A DNA stretch of 20,064 bases, from positions 1-20,064 of the IMG/VR virus record IMGVR_UViG_3300021233_000303. One strand, written 5' to 3'. This DNA is from a virus. The notes below the pieces were generated by a model, which saw only the letters and a program-made list of their open reading frames with translations, had not been told where the DNA came from and ran no database searches. The translations under genes were made by a program, and so were the position numbers. The first letter of the stretch is position 1, and every line of letters starts with the position of its first letter. Shown here in pieces: positions 13,934 through 20,064 of the stretch.

Positions 13934-14109
13934 CCCCCAAACCCGGACGCCCCCCGAAGTCGGGGGGCGATCTCGCCTCATCGCATCTCCACATGCGGGT
14001 GAGGAGGGATCAGAAGGCGTCTTACGTCCGCGCCGCTGTCGCGGAAAAGAAAAAGCTCAGCGAGTGGGTGACGGAGACCCTCGACAAGGCGGCGGATCTC
14101 AAGGATTAG
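13909..14109 (+). CDS. Ribbon-helix-helix (Arc/CopG-like) protein (66 aa)
   Basis: After a basic Pro/Lys-rich arm (residues 1-20) comes a short strand, SHLHMRVRRDQK, then helix ASYVRAAVAEKK and helix LSEWVTETLDKAAD, the order and length of a ribbon-helix-helix fold. The SEW and TLDKAA residues resemble the second helix of small DNA-binding antitoxins and plasmid regulators. The likely role is to bind operator DNA as a dimer, perhaps the inverted repeat at 12845-12885. The gene overlaps the preceding one by 25 nt in another frame, and its stop abuts the terL stop on the other strand. A strong hairpin (13948-13969) sits early in its coding sequence. Confidence 0.7.
   Translation: MDKLSKPVTPKPGRPPKSGGDLASSHLHMRVRRDQKASYVRAAVAEKKKLSEWVTETLDKAADLKD
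13948..13969. other. GC-rich hairpin inside the ribbon-helix-helix gene
   Basis: CGCCCCCC and GGGGGGCG form a perfect 8-bp stem around GAAGTC, 15 nt after the stop of cassette gene 2 and 39 nt into the last gene. No T-run follows, so it is not a classic terminator. It could pause transcription or slow ribosomes entering the regulator gene. Confidence 0.55.
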
Positions 14110-15987
14110 TTAGGCCTTCACCTCAGCTGCCGCCTCCTCCGGAGGCGGCGCAAGCTGAGGCCCCATCCAGTACCAGATCACCAGGAGATTTTTGAGCGCG
14201 TCTCCAAAGTCATTGGGGATGGAAGGGTTCTTTTTCCATGTCTCGCGCGGGTATCCGAGTCGGTCCTGTTCGACGGAAAGCTTTTCGCTGGTGAGTTCGT
14301 CCACGAGTTCGGCATCGAGCTCCCAGGGGAGGTGCAGGCGAGGCGTCTTTGACTTCCCGGTGAGGATCTTGTCGAATTCCTTGATCCGGGCGATGTAGAG
14401 CATTTTCTTAAACTGATCGTCGGAAAAATGGTATGTGATCAGCGGCTCTCCATCGATCTCGCCTTCCGATTCCTCGACCAGTGTCCGGATCTGGATCCCA
14501 CCGCGGCCTTTGGACGGGACGAAGAGGCCGTCGCTCCGCAGGACAAATCGCCGGACGCTTTCCATGAGGTGCCCCTCATCGATGATTCCCTGGTCGACGG
14601 TGACTGTCTCCCCATCCCAGGGGATGGAGCGGTTCCAGTTGTTGAACTCGACTCCCACGGGGACCGGTTCGCGGGCTTCGTCGAGGAGTTCGTCAAAGCT
14701 GAGGGTGTAGCCCCAATCCACAATGTAGAGTTCCCCTTGGGCGGTGAACCCTCCTTTGATCCATTTTTTGACATCTCCCTGGACGTCCGCCCCCATGCAA
14801 TAGAGCGCCGGCCGCACCGGGATGGTCCCGCGATGGTAGGCGCTGCGGAGTCGGGTCACGTCTTCGCTTTTGAGCTCGCTGGAGCGCAAGCGCTCGGGCT
14901 TCCCAAGCCTCTCTTGCCGGTAGCGGGTCATGGCGGCGACGCTTTTCAGCGCGGCGCAGTATTCGCTTGCCAGCACCCCCCATGTGGCCGTCGGGAACTG
15001 ACTGTAGAGATCGCTGATGTGGAGGCTGAGTTTGTTGGGCTTAGGGTTAGGATTGGTCTGGCGGTATTTCCGACGCAGGAGCATGTCCCGTTTGTGCTTC
15101 TCGTAGATCGGCTGGTGACAGAAGTCGCACTCGTACCAGGTTTCTTTCAACACGCGTTGGAGGTCGTATTCCCCGGCGAGGTCTTTGCAATGGTCAAAGC
15201 GGAGGTTCTCATTTTTGAGCTCCTGGTAGTAGTCGCAGTGAGGGCAGGGAACATCGATGACATGACAGGTTCCGGTCTTGTGCTCACGGGCTGTGAGGTC
15301 GGCTTCCGTCTTCGGTCGCGAGATGGAACAGATCTTGGCATCGCTGACGGCTTTCAATCGGGAGCGGAGTTCGTCGAGGTTGTTCAGCTTCCCGGCCGTG
15401 GGAACGGGATGGTGATCGGCCTCGTCGAGGACCGCCAGCGTGGCGCTTTTGTTCTGGAAGGATCCGCCGCTCCCGCCTCCGAGGAGGTAGACGACTAGGC
15501 CGATGAGGTAGAGCGTCATGTCGTTGAAGCCATGGCCGCCGTCCTGAATCTTGGCGGCGGCCGGCGGGCAGTTGCGAATCAGCGGCTGCAGTCGGGCGCT
15601 GGAGATGCGCTTGGCTTCTTTTTCACTGTCGATCGAGTAGATGACGTTCTTTCCGACCTCGGCAATCCACCAGACGATCGCAAGGAGGACGGCCAGCGTG
15701 ACGCCGACTTGGGAGCTTTTCATGACGATAAGCTCGCGCCAGACGGTATCGCGCGGCGTGCCGGGAAGAAACTCGACATTGTCCGAAAAGCGTCCAGAAA
15801 AGAACTCCATCACGAAGGTATTCTGAGGAGCCAGCGTGTGATCGTAAAATCCGGCGTAGTCCTGGGACTCCGTTGCCTCGAGGTAGGTCTTGTGGACTTC
15901 ATGCCACTCCCAGGGCATGAGTTCGCTCCGAGGCTGGTAGAATCCCTGCAGCGCAAGGATCAGCACGTCACGGATCGCGGCGCTCAT
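14110..15987 (-). CDS. Terminase large subunit, GpA family
   Basis: The packaging motor and nuclease of the GpA (lambda gpA-like) family. Counting from the ATG at 15987: Walker A-type MKSSQVGVT at 89-97, Walker B LAVLDEAD at 184-191, a zinc-ribbon pair CPHC (248-251) and CDFC (287-290), and an RNase H-like nuclease start CMGADVQGD further on. I chose the ATG at 15987 (MSAAIRDV), which overlaps the small subunit gene by 20 nt; an earlier in-frame ATG at 16044 would add 19 residues unlike the family and a larger overlap. The Pro/Glu/Ala-rich C-terminus, about 17 residues, is encoded by a strong hairpin. Its stop touches that of the convergent cassette. Confidence 0.93.
   Translation of the reverse strand: MSAAIRDVLILALQGFYQPRSELMPWEWHEVHKTYLEATESQDYAGFYDHTLAPQNTFVMEFFSGRFSDNVEFLPGTPRDTVWRELIVMKSSQVGVTLAVLLAIVWWIAEVGKNVIYSIDSEKEAKRISSARLQPLIRNCPPAAAKIQDGGHGFNDMTLYLIGLVVYLLGGGSGGSFQNKSATLAVLDEADHHPVPTAGKLNNLDELRSRLKAVSDAKICSISRPKTEADLTAREHKTGTCHVIDVPCPHCDYYQELKNENLRFDHCKDLAGEYDLQRVLKETWYECDFCHQPIYEKHKRDMLLRRKYRQTNPNPKPNKLSLHISDLYSQFPTATWGVLASEYCAALKSVAAMTRYRQERLGKPERLRSSELKSEDVTRLRSAYHRGTIPVRPALYCMGADVQGDVKKWIKGGFTAQGELYIVDWGYTLSFDELLDEAREPVPVGVEFNNWNRSIPWDGETVTVDQGIIDEGHLMESVRRFVLRSDGLFVPSKGRGGIQIRTLVEESEGEIDGEPLITYHFSDDQFKKMLYIARIKEFDKILTGKSKTPRLHLPWELDAELVDELTSEKLSVEQDRLGYPRETWKKNPSIPNDFGDALKNLLVIWYWMGPQLAPPPEEAAAEVKA
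14121..14160. terminator. Strong hairpin at the convergent 3' ends of terL and the cassette
   Basis: An outer 8-bp stem (CCTCAGCT, 14121-14128, with AGCTGAGG, 14153-14160) encloses a 9-bp stem (GCCGCCTCC, 14129-14137, with GGAGGCGGC, 14141-14149) and a 3-nt loop; only GCA is bulged. It lies inside the last codons of terL, 12 nt past the cassette stop. No T-run follows on either strand, so it may act as a mutual 3'-end roadblock or mRNA-stabilising stem rather than a standard terminator. Confidence 0.6.
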
Positions 15988-16744
15988 TGCCCGAAAAGCG
16001 GCTCTCGACGAGCTTGCCGAAAAGCACGTTGCACTCATCCTCAAAGGCCCTGTCCCGCTCGACGCTCCACGGGATCCCCTCTTTCATGGCAAACTTCCTA
16101 CCCAGCGAGCGGACCCCTTTCACAATCTCACCGTGCAGGGGAGCAAGCTCCCGGATGACCTCCACCCGAAGCCACATTTCTCCTGATTTTTGCAAGATCT
16201 CCGGAGCGGCTTTCTCCAACTGGCGCAAGTGATCGGCGAGATCCGCCCAGGTCTTTTGAGCAACGCGGATTTTTCCCTCGTTCGGCGGCTCCTCGGAAAT
16301 GGCAGCCGTGTACCGCCGGTGTGCCTTGGCCTCTTCCTCGCGCGTGCGAAGCAACGATGCCAGGAAGCCAGTGGAAAGATCGGAGGAGGGCGAAGCAGGA
16401 AGATCGCGCGGCGGATCAGAGGAGATTCCCTGAGGTTCCCCAAGAGTCGGGGGCGCTGGATCAGGATCCTCCGGAGCAAATTTGGCAGCGGCCGCGTAAA
16501 GCTTGTCCGGGACCCGATGGACCATGTGCTTACCCCACCACGCAACCAGATCAACGGGGTTTTCCAGAGGGGGGAGCTCCCCGACCGAACGGCCGTGATT
16601 GATCCAGTTATTCACCGACCTACTGGAGACACCGTAGATCCCGGCAAAATGAGATGGAGGCTTGGAATAGAAGTCACGACTCCGGAGCCGACCTTCAGAA
16701 GAGACCGGCGCCGGGAGCAATTCTTGCGGAATCTCGGCACTCAT
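15968..16744 (-). CDS. Terminase small subunit, Nu1-like (258 aa)
   Basis: Probable DNA-recognition subunit of terminase. Residues about 31-70 form a helix-turn-helix region (FAGIYGVSSRSVNNWINHGR) followed by the LENPVDLVAWW stretch seen in Nu1-type and related small terminases. A Pro/Ser-rich linker (about 88-120) leads to a helical C-terminal half with charged heptads that would bind the large subunit. It is directly upstream of, and overlaps, the GpA-type gene. It starts at ATG 16744 with only a weak purine stretch upstream. A 400-bp non-coding region with repeated motifs precedes it, as expected of a cos-type recognition region. Confidence 0.82.
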   Translation of the reverse strand: MSAEIPQELLPAPVSSEGRLRSRDFYSKPPSHFAGIYGVSSRSVNNWINHGRSVGELPPLENPVDLVAWWGKHMVHRVPDKLYAAAAKFAPEDPDPAPPTLGEPQGISSDPPRDLPASPSSDLSTGFLASLLRTREEEAKAHRRYTAAISEEPPNEGKIRVAQKTWADLADHLRQLEKAAPEILQKSGEMWLRVEVIRELAPLHGEIVKGVRSLGRKFAMKEGIPWSVERDRAFEDECNVLFGKLVESRFSGNERRDP

Positions 16745-17335
16745 CCCTTATCCACGTCAATCTGTTGGGCGAAGCCCCCTGAAAAAGACATCCCCACATC
16801 CTTCAGCTCGGAGCCTGATCCGGTCCCTGCACTATCCCAGTGACCCCCGAGATCACCAAGGAAGGGCGGTAGGCAGGCGCGGCGGGTAATCCTGGACTGG
16901 CAACGGGCTCTCATCAGAGAAGGAACCCTGTCAAATGAAGAAAAACTTTTTCAATCCACCCACATAAAGAAGGTTCGCTCCCTTTAAACTGATAGTATGA
17001 CGAACATGGAAAGAGATCCCTTGCCCCGGGGGGTCTGAGGGAAAGAGAGGAAGTGGTTTCGGAAGAAGCGGAGCGGAAGGAACCCGTTTCCTTCCCTCTT
17101 TACCCTCTATTTCTCTCCCACTTTCCCAGTGGGACTCTTAAATGATTGGAGATCAATAAATAAGAGAGTGGGAAAGTTTGTGGGATAGTGAAAGAAAATG
17201 GGATAGTGGGAAGAGGTCCGGAGGCGGTGCGGCCGCTCGAGCGCGGGGTGCGGGGCAGTGGATGGGATATTGAGGCGATCCGATCAGGCCCTCAGTGGGA
17301 TAGTCACTGGGAATGTGCAGGGAGGACTTCCCCTG
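16745..17335. other. Non-coding region upstream of the terminase genes
   Basis: No supported gene. It contains repeated TGGGATAGTG-like motifs (described separately), a strand-asymmetric tract with purines at 17036-17082 and pyrimidines at 17083-17128, an 8-bp hairpin GGAAGGAA/TTCCTTCC (17075-17095), a 6-bp hairpin CCCACT/AGTGGG (17118-17134) and GGGC-gaa-GCCC near the terS start. A minus-strand TTTGACA at 16929-16935 lies 185 nt before terS but has no good -10 box. By analogy with lambda, where cos lies just upstream of the small terminase gene, this is the best place in the window for a packaging site. Confidence 0.55.
17169..17305. repeat. Direct repeats of TGGGATAGTG (possible terminase or regulator binding sites)
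   Basis: Exact copies at 17181-17190 and 17199-17208, near copies at 17296-17305 (TGGGATAGTC), 17263-17272 (TGGGATATTG) and 17169-17178 (TGGGAAAGTT). Inverted relatives occur at 16830-16839 (CACTATCCCA) and 17119-17128 (CACTTTCCCA). The two exact copies are 18 bp apart. No gene covers them. Binding of a phage protein is inferred from repetition alone. Confidence 0.65.
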
Positions 17336-17620
17336 TCAGCGATGCGGCCGTGTCAGGGCCTTCCGGATCGCGTAGGACTGCAGGTGGCGCAGCCGTAGCT
17401 GCTGTTCACCAGGAGGGACGACACGTGTGGCGAACATGGGGAGGGGCTCTCGCTTAGGGTGGGCCATATGGAGCGGCCGCGCCTTGAGATATTGCCACCC
17501 CATCGGTGAGGCCGGCGTGTAGGCCGCAAGGATGGCGTCACGGTGCTTGAGGCTCTCCCTGGCACACCCGACAAGTTGAAGTGAGATGACAGCAGCAAGA
17601 AATAGAAAGGCCCTGTGCAT
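17336..17620 (-). CDS. Small lipoprotein, possible outer spanin (94 aa)
   Basis: The N-terminus MHRAFLFLAAVISLQLVGC is a lipoprotein signal peptide: a basic start, a hydrophobic core and a lipobox LVGC with the lipid-bearing Cys at 19. The mature part, about 76 residues, is basic with several Pro, Arg and His. Phage lipoproteins of this size are often outer spanins (Rz1-like) or surface-exclusion proteins; no inner-spanin partner is visible here. A GTG at 17635 is an alternative start that would spoil the short signal. The ATG lies in the arm of an 11-bp hairpin, which may limit its translation. Real gene likely, function uncertain. Confidence 0.6.
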   Translation of the reverse strand: MHRAFLFLAAVISLQLVGCARESLKHRDAILAAYTPASPMGWQYLKARPLHMAHPKREPLPMFATRVVPPGEQQLRLRHLQSYAIRKALTRPHR

Positions 17621-17641
17621 GGGTGAAACTTGCACAGGGCC
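17609..17641. promoter_or_regulatory. Hairpin covering the lipoprotein start codon
   Basis: GGCCCTGTGCA (17609-17619) and TGCACAGGGCC (17631-17641) form a perfect 11-bp stem with an 11-nt loop. On the minus strand the start ATG (17618-17620) sits at the loop-stem junction, so the fold could hide it from ribosomes. The stem is followed by TTTCTATTTCTT, so it may equally serve as a weak terminator for the gene upstream. Confidence 0.6.
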
Positions 17642-17667
17642 GAGACCGCCGCCACCGGAGATAAAGA

Positions 17668-17925
17668 TTACAAATCAGCTATCGGATAAAGTTCTACTGA
17701 AAGATGATCACCAGTATCTGTGATCTCAATGTGGCCACCCTTTCCACTCACAACAGAATAAGCAGTGATTAAAAATTTTCCATCTACTGATTTGAACACC
17801 AGATCCGATCCCCGCTCTACACTATCACAGACGAGATAAAACGGATTTGGCATTTCATAACCTCTAAAGAATGTTTTTTCAGGAGCATTAGGAAACTTCT
17901 TTTTTATGTCATCATTAGAATTCAT
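17668..17925 (-). CDS. Small AT-rich gene of unknown function (85 aa)
   Basis: Not recognised. A soluble protein with a charged N-terminus (MNSNDDIKKKFPNAPEKTF) followed by alternating strands (DLVFKSVDGKFLITAYSVVS, GGHIEITDTGDHLSVELYP), probably a small all-beta domain. The DNA is much more AT-rich than every neighbour, including the 36-nt spacer before it, which suggests recent acquisition. It has its own possible promoter and no Shine-Dalgarno. It lies between the replication ATPase and the lipoprotein, a spot where phages often carry small morons. Confidence 0.65.
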   Translation of the reverse strand: MNSNDDIKKKFPNAPEKTFFRGYEMPNPFYLVCDSVERGSDLVFKSVDGKFLITAYSVVSGKGGHIEITDTGDHLSVELYPIADL

Positions 17926-17936
17926 ATAATCAGCAA

Positions 17937-17965
17937 TTTGTATTTTATTTAAAATTATTAATCAA
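17937..17965 (-). promoter_or_regulatory. Candidate promoter for the 85-aa gene
   Basis: On the minus strand TTGATT (17960-17965) and TACAAA (17937-17942) are separated by 17 nt; each matches the sigma-70 consensus at 4 of 6 positions. The spacer is almost pure A/T. The start codon lies about 11 nt beyond the -10 box, so a message from it would be almost leaderless. Confidence 0.35.
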
Positions 17966-19713
17966 TCCTCCACCAGGTCGACGAAGAAGGAGCGCCAGTT
18001 CTTGCTCCCTCTCCTTCCGAAGCGCACCTTTCCCACTGAAGGAACCACCCATTTCTTCCCCGATTCCTTCTGAAAGAGTTTCCCCAGCTGGATGCGGCTG
18101 GAGCGGGTCAGCTCGAAGGTCTCCTCCTTCGAGTCCTTGTCGACCTTCAGCTTCCCATCGATCCGCTTCACGAAGAGATCGTGGGCCCGGCAGAGATCGA
18201 TGATGTCGTCGAACTCGAACTCCATGCTCCGCAGCTCCTCCTCATCCAGGGCGGCCGGTGCAGGCTTCCCGCTCTCGGCAGCCTCCTCCGCGGCTTCCTC
18301 GGCCGCACGGCGCTCCTCCTCGATCTTGGTGACGAGTTTGTCGGCCAGCATGGCGACGAGCGTCTTGAGATCCTTGGTGTCGGTGTCACCGGCCACGATC
18401 GTCTCGGCCTTCTCAAGCGGATCACCGAAGCCCGCCGCCACCACGATCCCTCCGACGATCTCGCTCCAGCGCTCGAAACTCCCCAGTAGCGTGGGCCCCT
18501 TCGGACGCCCCTGCTTGTCCCAGTGGACGACCATGCTCCAGAGGGCTGAGAGCATGTCCGTCCGGACATCGTGGCGGACCAGGTAGTCGTCATCGATGAG
18601 CATGTCGAACTTCCTGCCCGAGATATCGGCATCCTCCAGAAAGAGCTCGCAAAAGAGCGCCCTGCGGGTCGAGTCCTTGTCCGTTTCGGCATGGTTTGAG
18701 GAAATGTAGACGACGCCCTGTTTGTCGGCCTCGAAGGCGACCTGACCACCCATCCGGCGCCCCTTCCAGGACGTCTGGGTGAGCCATTGGTCGAGCAGAG
18801 CGCTTGAGAGCGTCCGCTTCACGTTGTCCCAGAAGATGAAGGGAGAATTCGCCAGCGCCTCCGTGTCGAGCAGCTTGCGAAGCTCCTCCTCATCCTTGCC
18901 GAAGGGCAGTGCCGAGGCCGATCCGAAGGACGCATAGAGCCCCATCTTGCAGAGCAGCGACTTCCCGGAGCCCTGCATGTTCGAGGAATAGATGAACATG
19001 GGAATGAGGGCCTTCCGTGGCAGCATGGCCATCACAAAGGGGGTCAGCATCGCGGCCATGTGGACCGCCAGCGAGCGGGAGAGCCCCGTCTCCTTGTTCC
19101 GATCCGCGAAGGCGAAATCCTTTGTCAGATTCAGGAAAAACGTCCGCACCTCCTCCACCGGCATCACCCGATACTCGAAGGGGGGATGATTCGGCATCGT
19201 GAGGATCTCGCTCTCATAGTCGAACCCCTCCCGCAGCAGCTCCAGCCGGCCATCGGCGCGAAGCACGGGAGCGGGGACCGGATTCACACGCCAGGCCTGC
19301 CGCTGCTGATCGAGGAAATCGAAGGATGAGAGCACATCCCCGGCGATGTCCTTAGGCATCGGATACTTCACCTCGATCCACTCCTCACCGCTCTTCTCGG
19401 GCTTGTAGAGGAAGGCATGGTTCTCGGCATAGGATCGGAAGGCCTTTGCGGAGAGCTCCTTCAGCCGGGAGCGCTTCTTGTCCAGGACGACCGGCACATC
19501 CCCGCGGAGAAAGACCCCATTCGTGCACATCACGGCCCCCAGCTGGCGGGCGAATTGATTCAGCCCCACATTCCGGCCGACATGGCGGATCTTGGGCAGC
19601 TCGGGCGGCGCCTCCTCGGACGTGGCAGCGGGGGATTGCTTTGCTGGATCCTCGGCAGGGAGGATTCCCTTCTCACGCAGCAAGGCATTTGTCAGATCAC
19701 TTTGCTCACTCAC
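17962..19713 (-). CDS. Phage replication ATPase, probable SF3/D5-like helicase (583 aa)
   Basis: Probable replicative helicase. An AAA+-type core is visible: Walker A NMQGSGKS (245-252), Walker B-like PFIFWDN (291-297), sensor-1-like VVYISSN (334-340) and an arginine pair in DSTRRALFCELFLED (345-361). That order fits P4/D5-related phage helicases and DUF927-like ATPases. The first 240 residues lack an obvious primase motif; residues 475-505 are an Ala/Glu-rich coil; the C-terminus (residues about 525-583) is basic and may bind DNA. The GTG start overlaps the upstream stop (GTGA) and has GGAG at good spacing, unlike the structural genes. Confidence 0.8.
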   Translation of the reverse strand: MSEQSDLTNALLREKGILPAEDPAKQSPAATSEEAPPELPKIRHVGRNVGLNQFARQLGAVMCTNGVFLRGDVPVVLDKKRSRLKELSAKAFRSYAENHAFLYKPEKSGEEWIEVKYPMPKDIAGDVLSSFDFLDQQRQAWRVNPVPAPVLRADGRLELLREGFDYESEILTMPNHPPFEYRVMPVEEVRTFFLNLTKDFAFADRNKETGLSRSLAVHMAAMLTPFVMAMLPRKALIPMFIYSSNMQGSGKSLLCKMGLYASFGSASALPFGKDEEELRKLLDTEALANSPFIFWDNVKRTLSSALLDQWLTQTSWKGRRMGGQVAFEADKQGVVYISSNHAETDKDSTRRALFCELFLEDADISGRKFDMLIDDDYLVRHDVRTDMLSALWSMVVHWDKQGRPKGPTLLGSFERWSEIVGGIVVAAGFGDPLEKAETIVAGDTDTKDLKTLVAMLADKLVTKIEEERRAAEEAAEEAAESGKPAPAALDEEELRSMEFEFDDIIDLCRAHDLFVKRIDGKLKVDKDSKEETFELTRSSRIQLGKLFQKESGKKWVVPSVGKVRFGRRGSKNWRSFFVDLVED

Positions 19714-20018
19714 AGGACATCTCCTTCATTCTCAGAAATTTTTGAACCCTTCTGTTGGAAGCAGAACTTCCCCCTCTGACGGGTCACAATCAGAGGGCAA
19801 GACACACCCCAATTCAGGATCCTCATCCCCCAGGACTGAAGCACCCATTCGCGGTAGAAATCCCAGACCCACTTTGGAAGGGGATGGATCGGGACATCGA
19901 TGTCAATACGGGCAAAATCAAGCGCGAGGGCGGGATCACGCTGCACGACGGCCGTGATCCGACCGAACGACGGCACGTCCAGGACATGCGTCTCACTGAC
20001 AGCAGTTCGGAGGCTCAT
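19710..20018 (-). CDS. Small protein upstream of the replication ATPase (102 aa)
   Basis: Not recognised. A Trp- and Arg-containing protein with strands near FGRITAVVQRD and LDFARIDIDVPI and an aromatic stretch PKWVWDFYREWVLQSWG. No signal or membrane segment. It overlaps the genes on both sides by 4 nt (ATGA upstream, GTGA downstream), so it is part of a translationally coupled replication operon. A GGGGAGG Shine-Dalgarno precedes the ATG at 20018. The reading frame stays open to the window edge, so a start further upstream cannot be excluded, but the overlap with a convincing upstream gene end favours this ATG. Confidence 0.65.
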   Translation of the reverse strand: MSLRTAVSETHVLDVPSFGRITAVVQRDPALALDFARIDIDVPIHPLPKWVWDFYREWVLQSWGMRILNWGVSCPLIVTRQRGKFCFQQKGSKISENEGDVL

Positions 20019-20064
20019 GAGGCGACCACCTCCCCGCCGGAAACAAATTCCGTTCGTACTTCCA
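20015..20064 (-). CDS. 3' end of an upstream gene (partial)
   Basis: The last 15 codons of a reading frame enter from the right edge and end at TGA (20015-20017), reading EVRTEFVSGGEVVAS. The stop overlaps the next ATG as ATGA, the usual arrangement in this operon, which supports a real gene. Too little is present to name it. Confidence 0.5.
   Translation of the reverse strand, partial: EVRTEFVSGGEVVAS

Noticed and set aside
14428-15498. 356-codon plus-strand open frame
   Set aside because: Antisense to the motif-bearing part of terL; a shadow of its codon bias.
17169-17305. TGGGATAGTG repeats as a CRISPR array
   Set aside because: Units are only 10 bp, spacing is irregular (18-64 bp), and some copies are degenerate or inverted.
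17188-17457. 89-codon plus-strand open frame
   Set aside because: Begins inside the TGGGATAGTG repeat cluster and overlaps the lipoprotein gene antisense; Gly/Arg-rich translation without motifs.
1-20064. tRNA, integrase or attachment sites
   Set aside because: No cloverleaf-like sequence with a CCA arm, no recombinase motifs and no flanking long direct repeat could be identified. The dispersed repeats lie inside the operon rather than at element ends.

Overview
The window is part of the genome of a tailed phage or prophage with a long, probably non-contractile tail (lambda/HK97-like siphovirus layout). Almost all genes lie on the minus strand, so the module reads from right to left: replication genes (about 20.06-17.7 kb), a small lipoprotein, a repeat-rich non-coding region, the terminase small and large subunits, gpW-like joining protein, portal, S49 head protease, probable scaffold, major capsid protein, small head-tail connector genes, tail genes, a tape measure protein and three tail-tip or fibre-like genes (down to 127). 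No integrase, repressor, endolysin, holin, tRNA, rRNA or CRISPR array is visible, so both ends of the element lie outside the window and its lifestyle cannot be read here.

The host is uncertain. The sequence is GC-rich, the coding density is high and a lipobox protein suggests a bacterium with a lipoprotein pathway, probably a diderm. Most structural genes lack a recognisable Shine-Dalgarno sequence and several instead have a pyrimidine-rich leader, which would fit a lineage with reduced SD use (some Bacteroidota or Verrucomicrobiota), but this is a weak guess.

The most interesting region is 12.5-14.1 kb. Three plus-strand genes (232 aa and 108 aa proteins of unknown function, and a 66 aa ribbon-helix-helix-like protein) sit as an overlapping operon between the terminase large subunit and gpW, two genes that are normally neighbours. 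The cassette has its own TTGACA-type promoter candidate and an inverted repeat next to it, ends stop-to-stop against terL over a strong hairpin, and is bordered on its promoter side by a mosaic of repeats. It looks like a moron or accessory operon of undescribed function.

A second theme is structured non-coding DNA. A modular repeat family occurs at 21-116, 5465-5594 and 12550-12790, with a related fragment at 9590-9614, always in gaps between genes. A string of hairpins ending in two terminator-like palindromes separates the protease from the scaffold gene. A cluster of TGGGATAGTG-like motifs lies upstream of the terminase small subunit, where a cos/terminase-binding region or an operator array would be expected.

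How the parts work together (inference from family knowledge): the replication ATPase and its neighbours copy the DNA; terminase recognises and packages it through the portal into a procapsid built by the capsid protein on a scaffold and matured by the S49 protease; gpW-like and the connector proteins close the head; the tail terminator, chaperone and tape measure genes build the tail, and the three leftmost genes probably form its tip or fibres.
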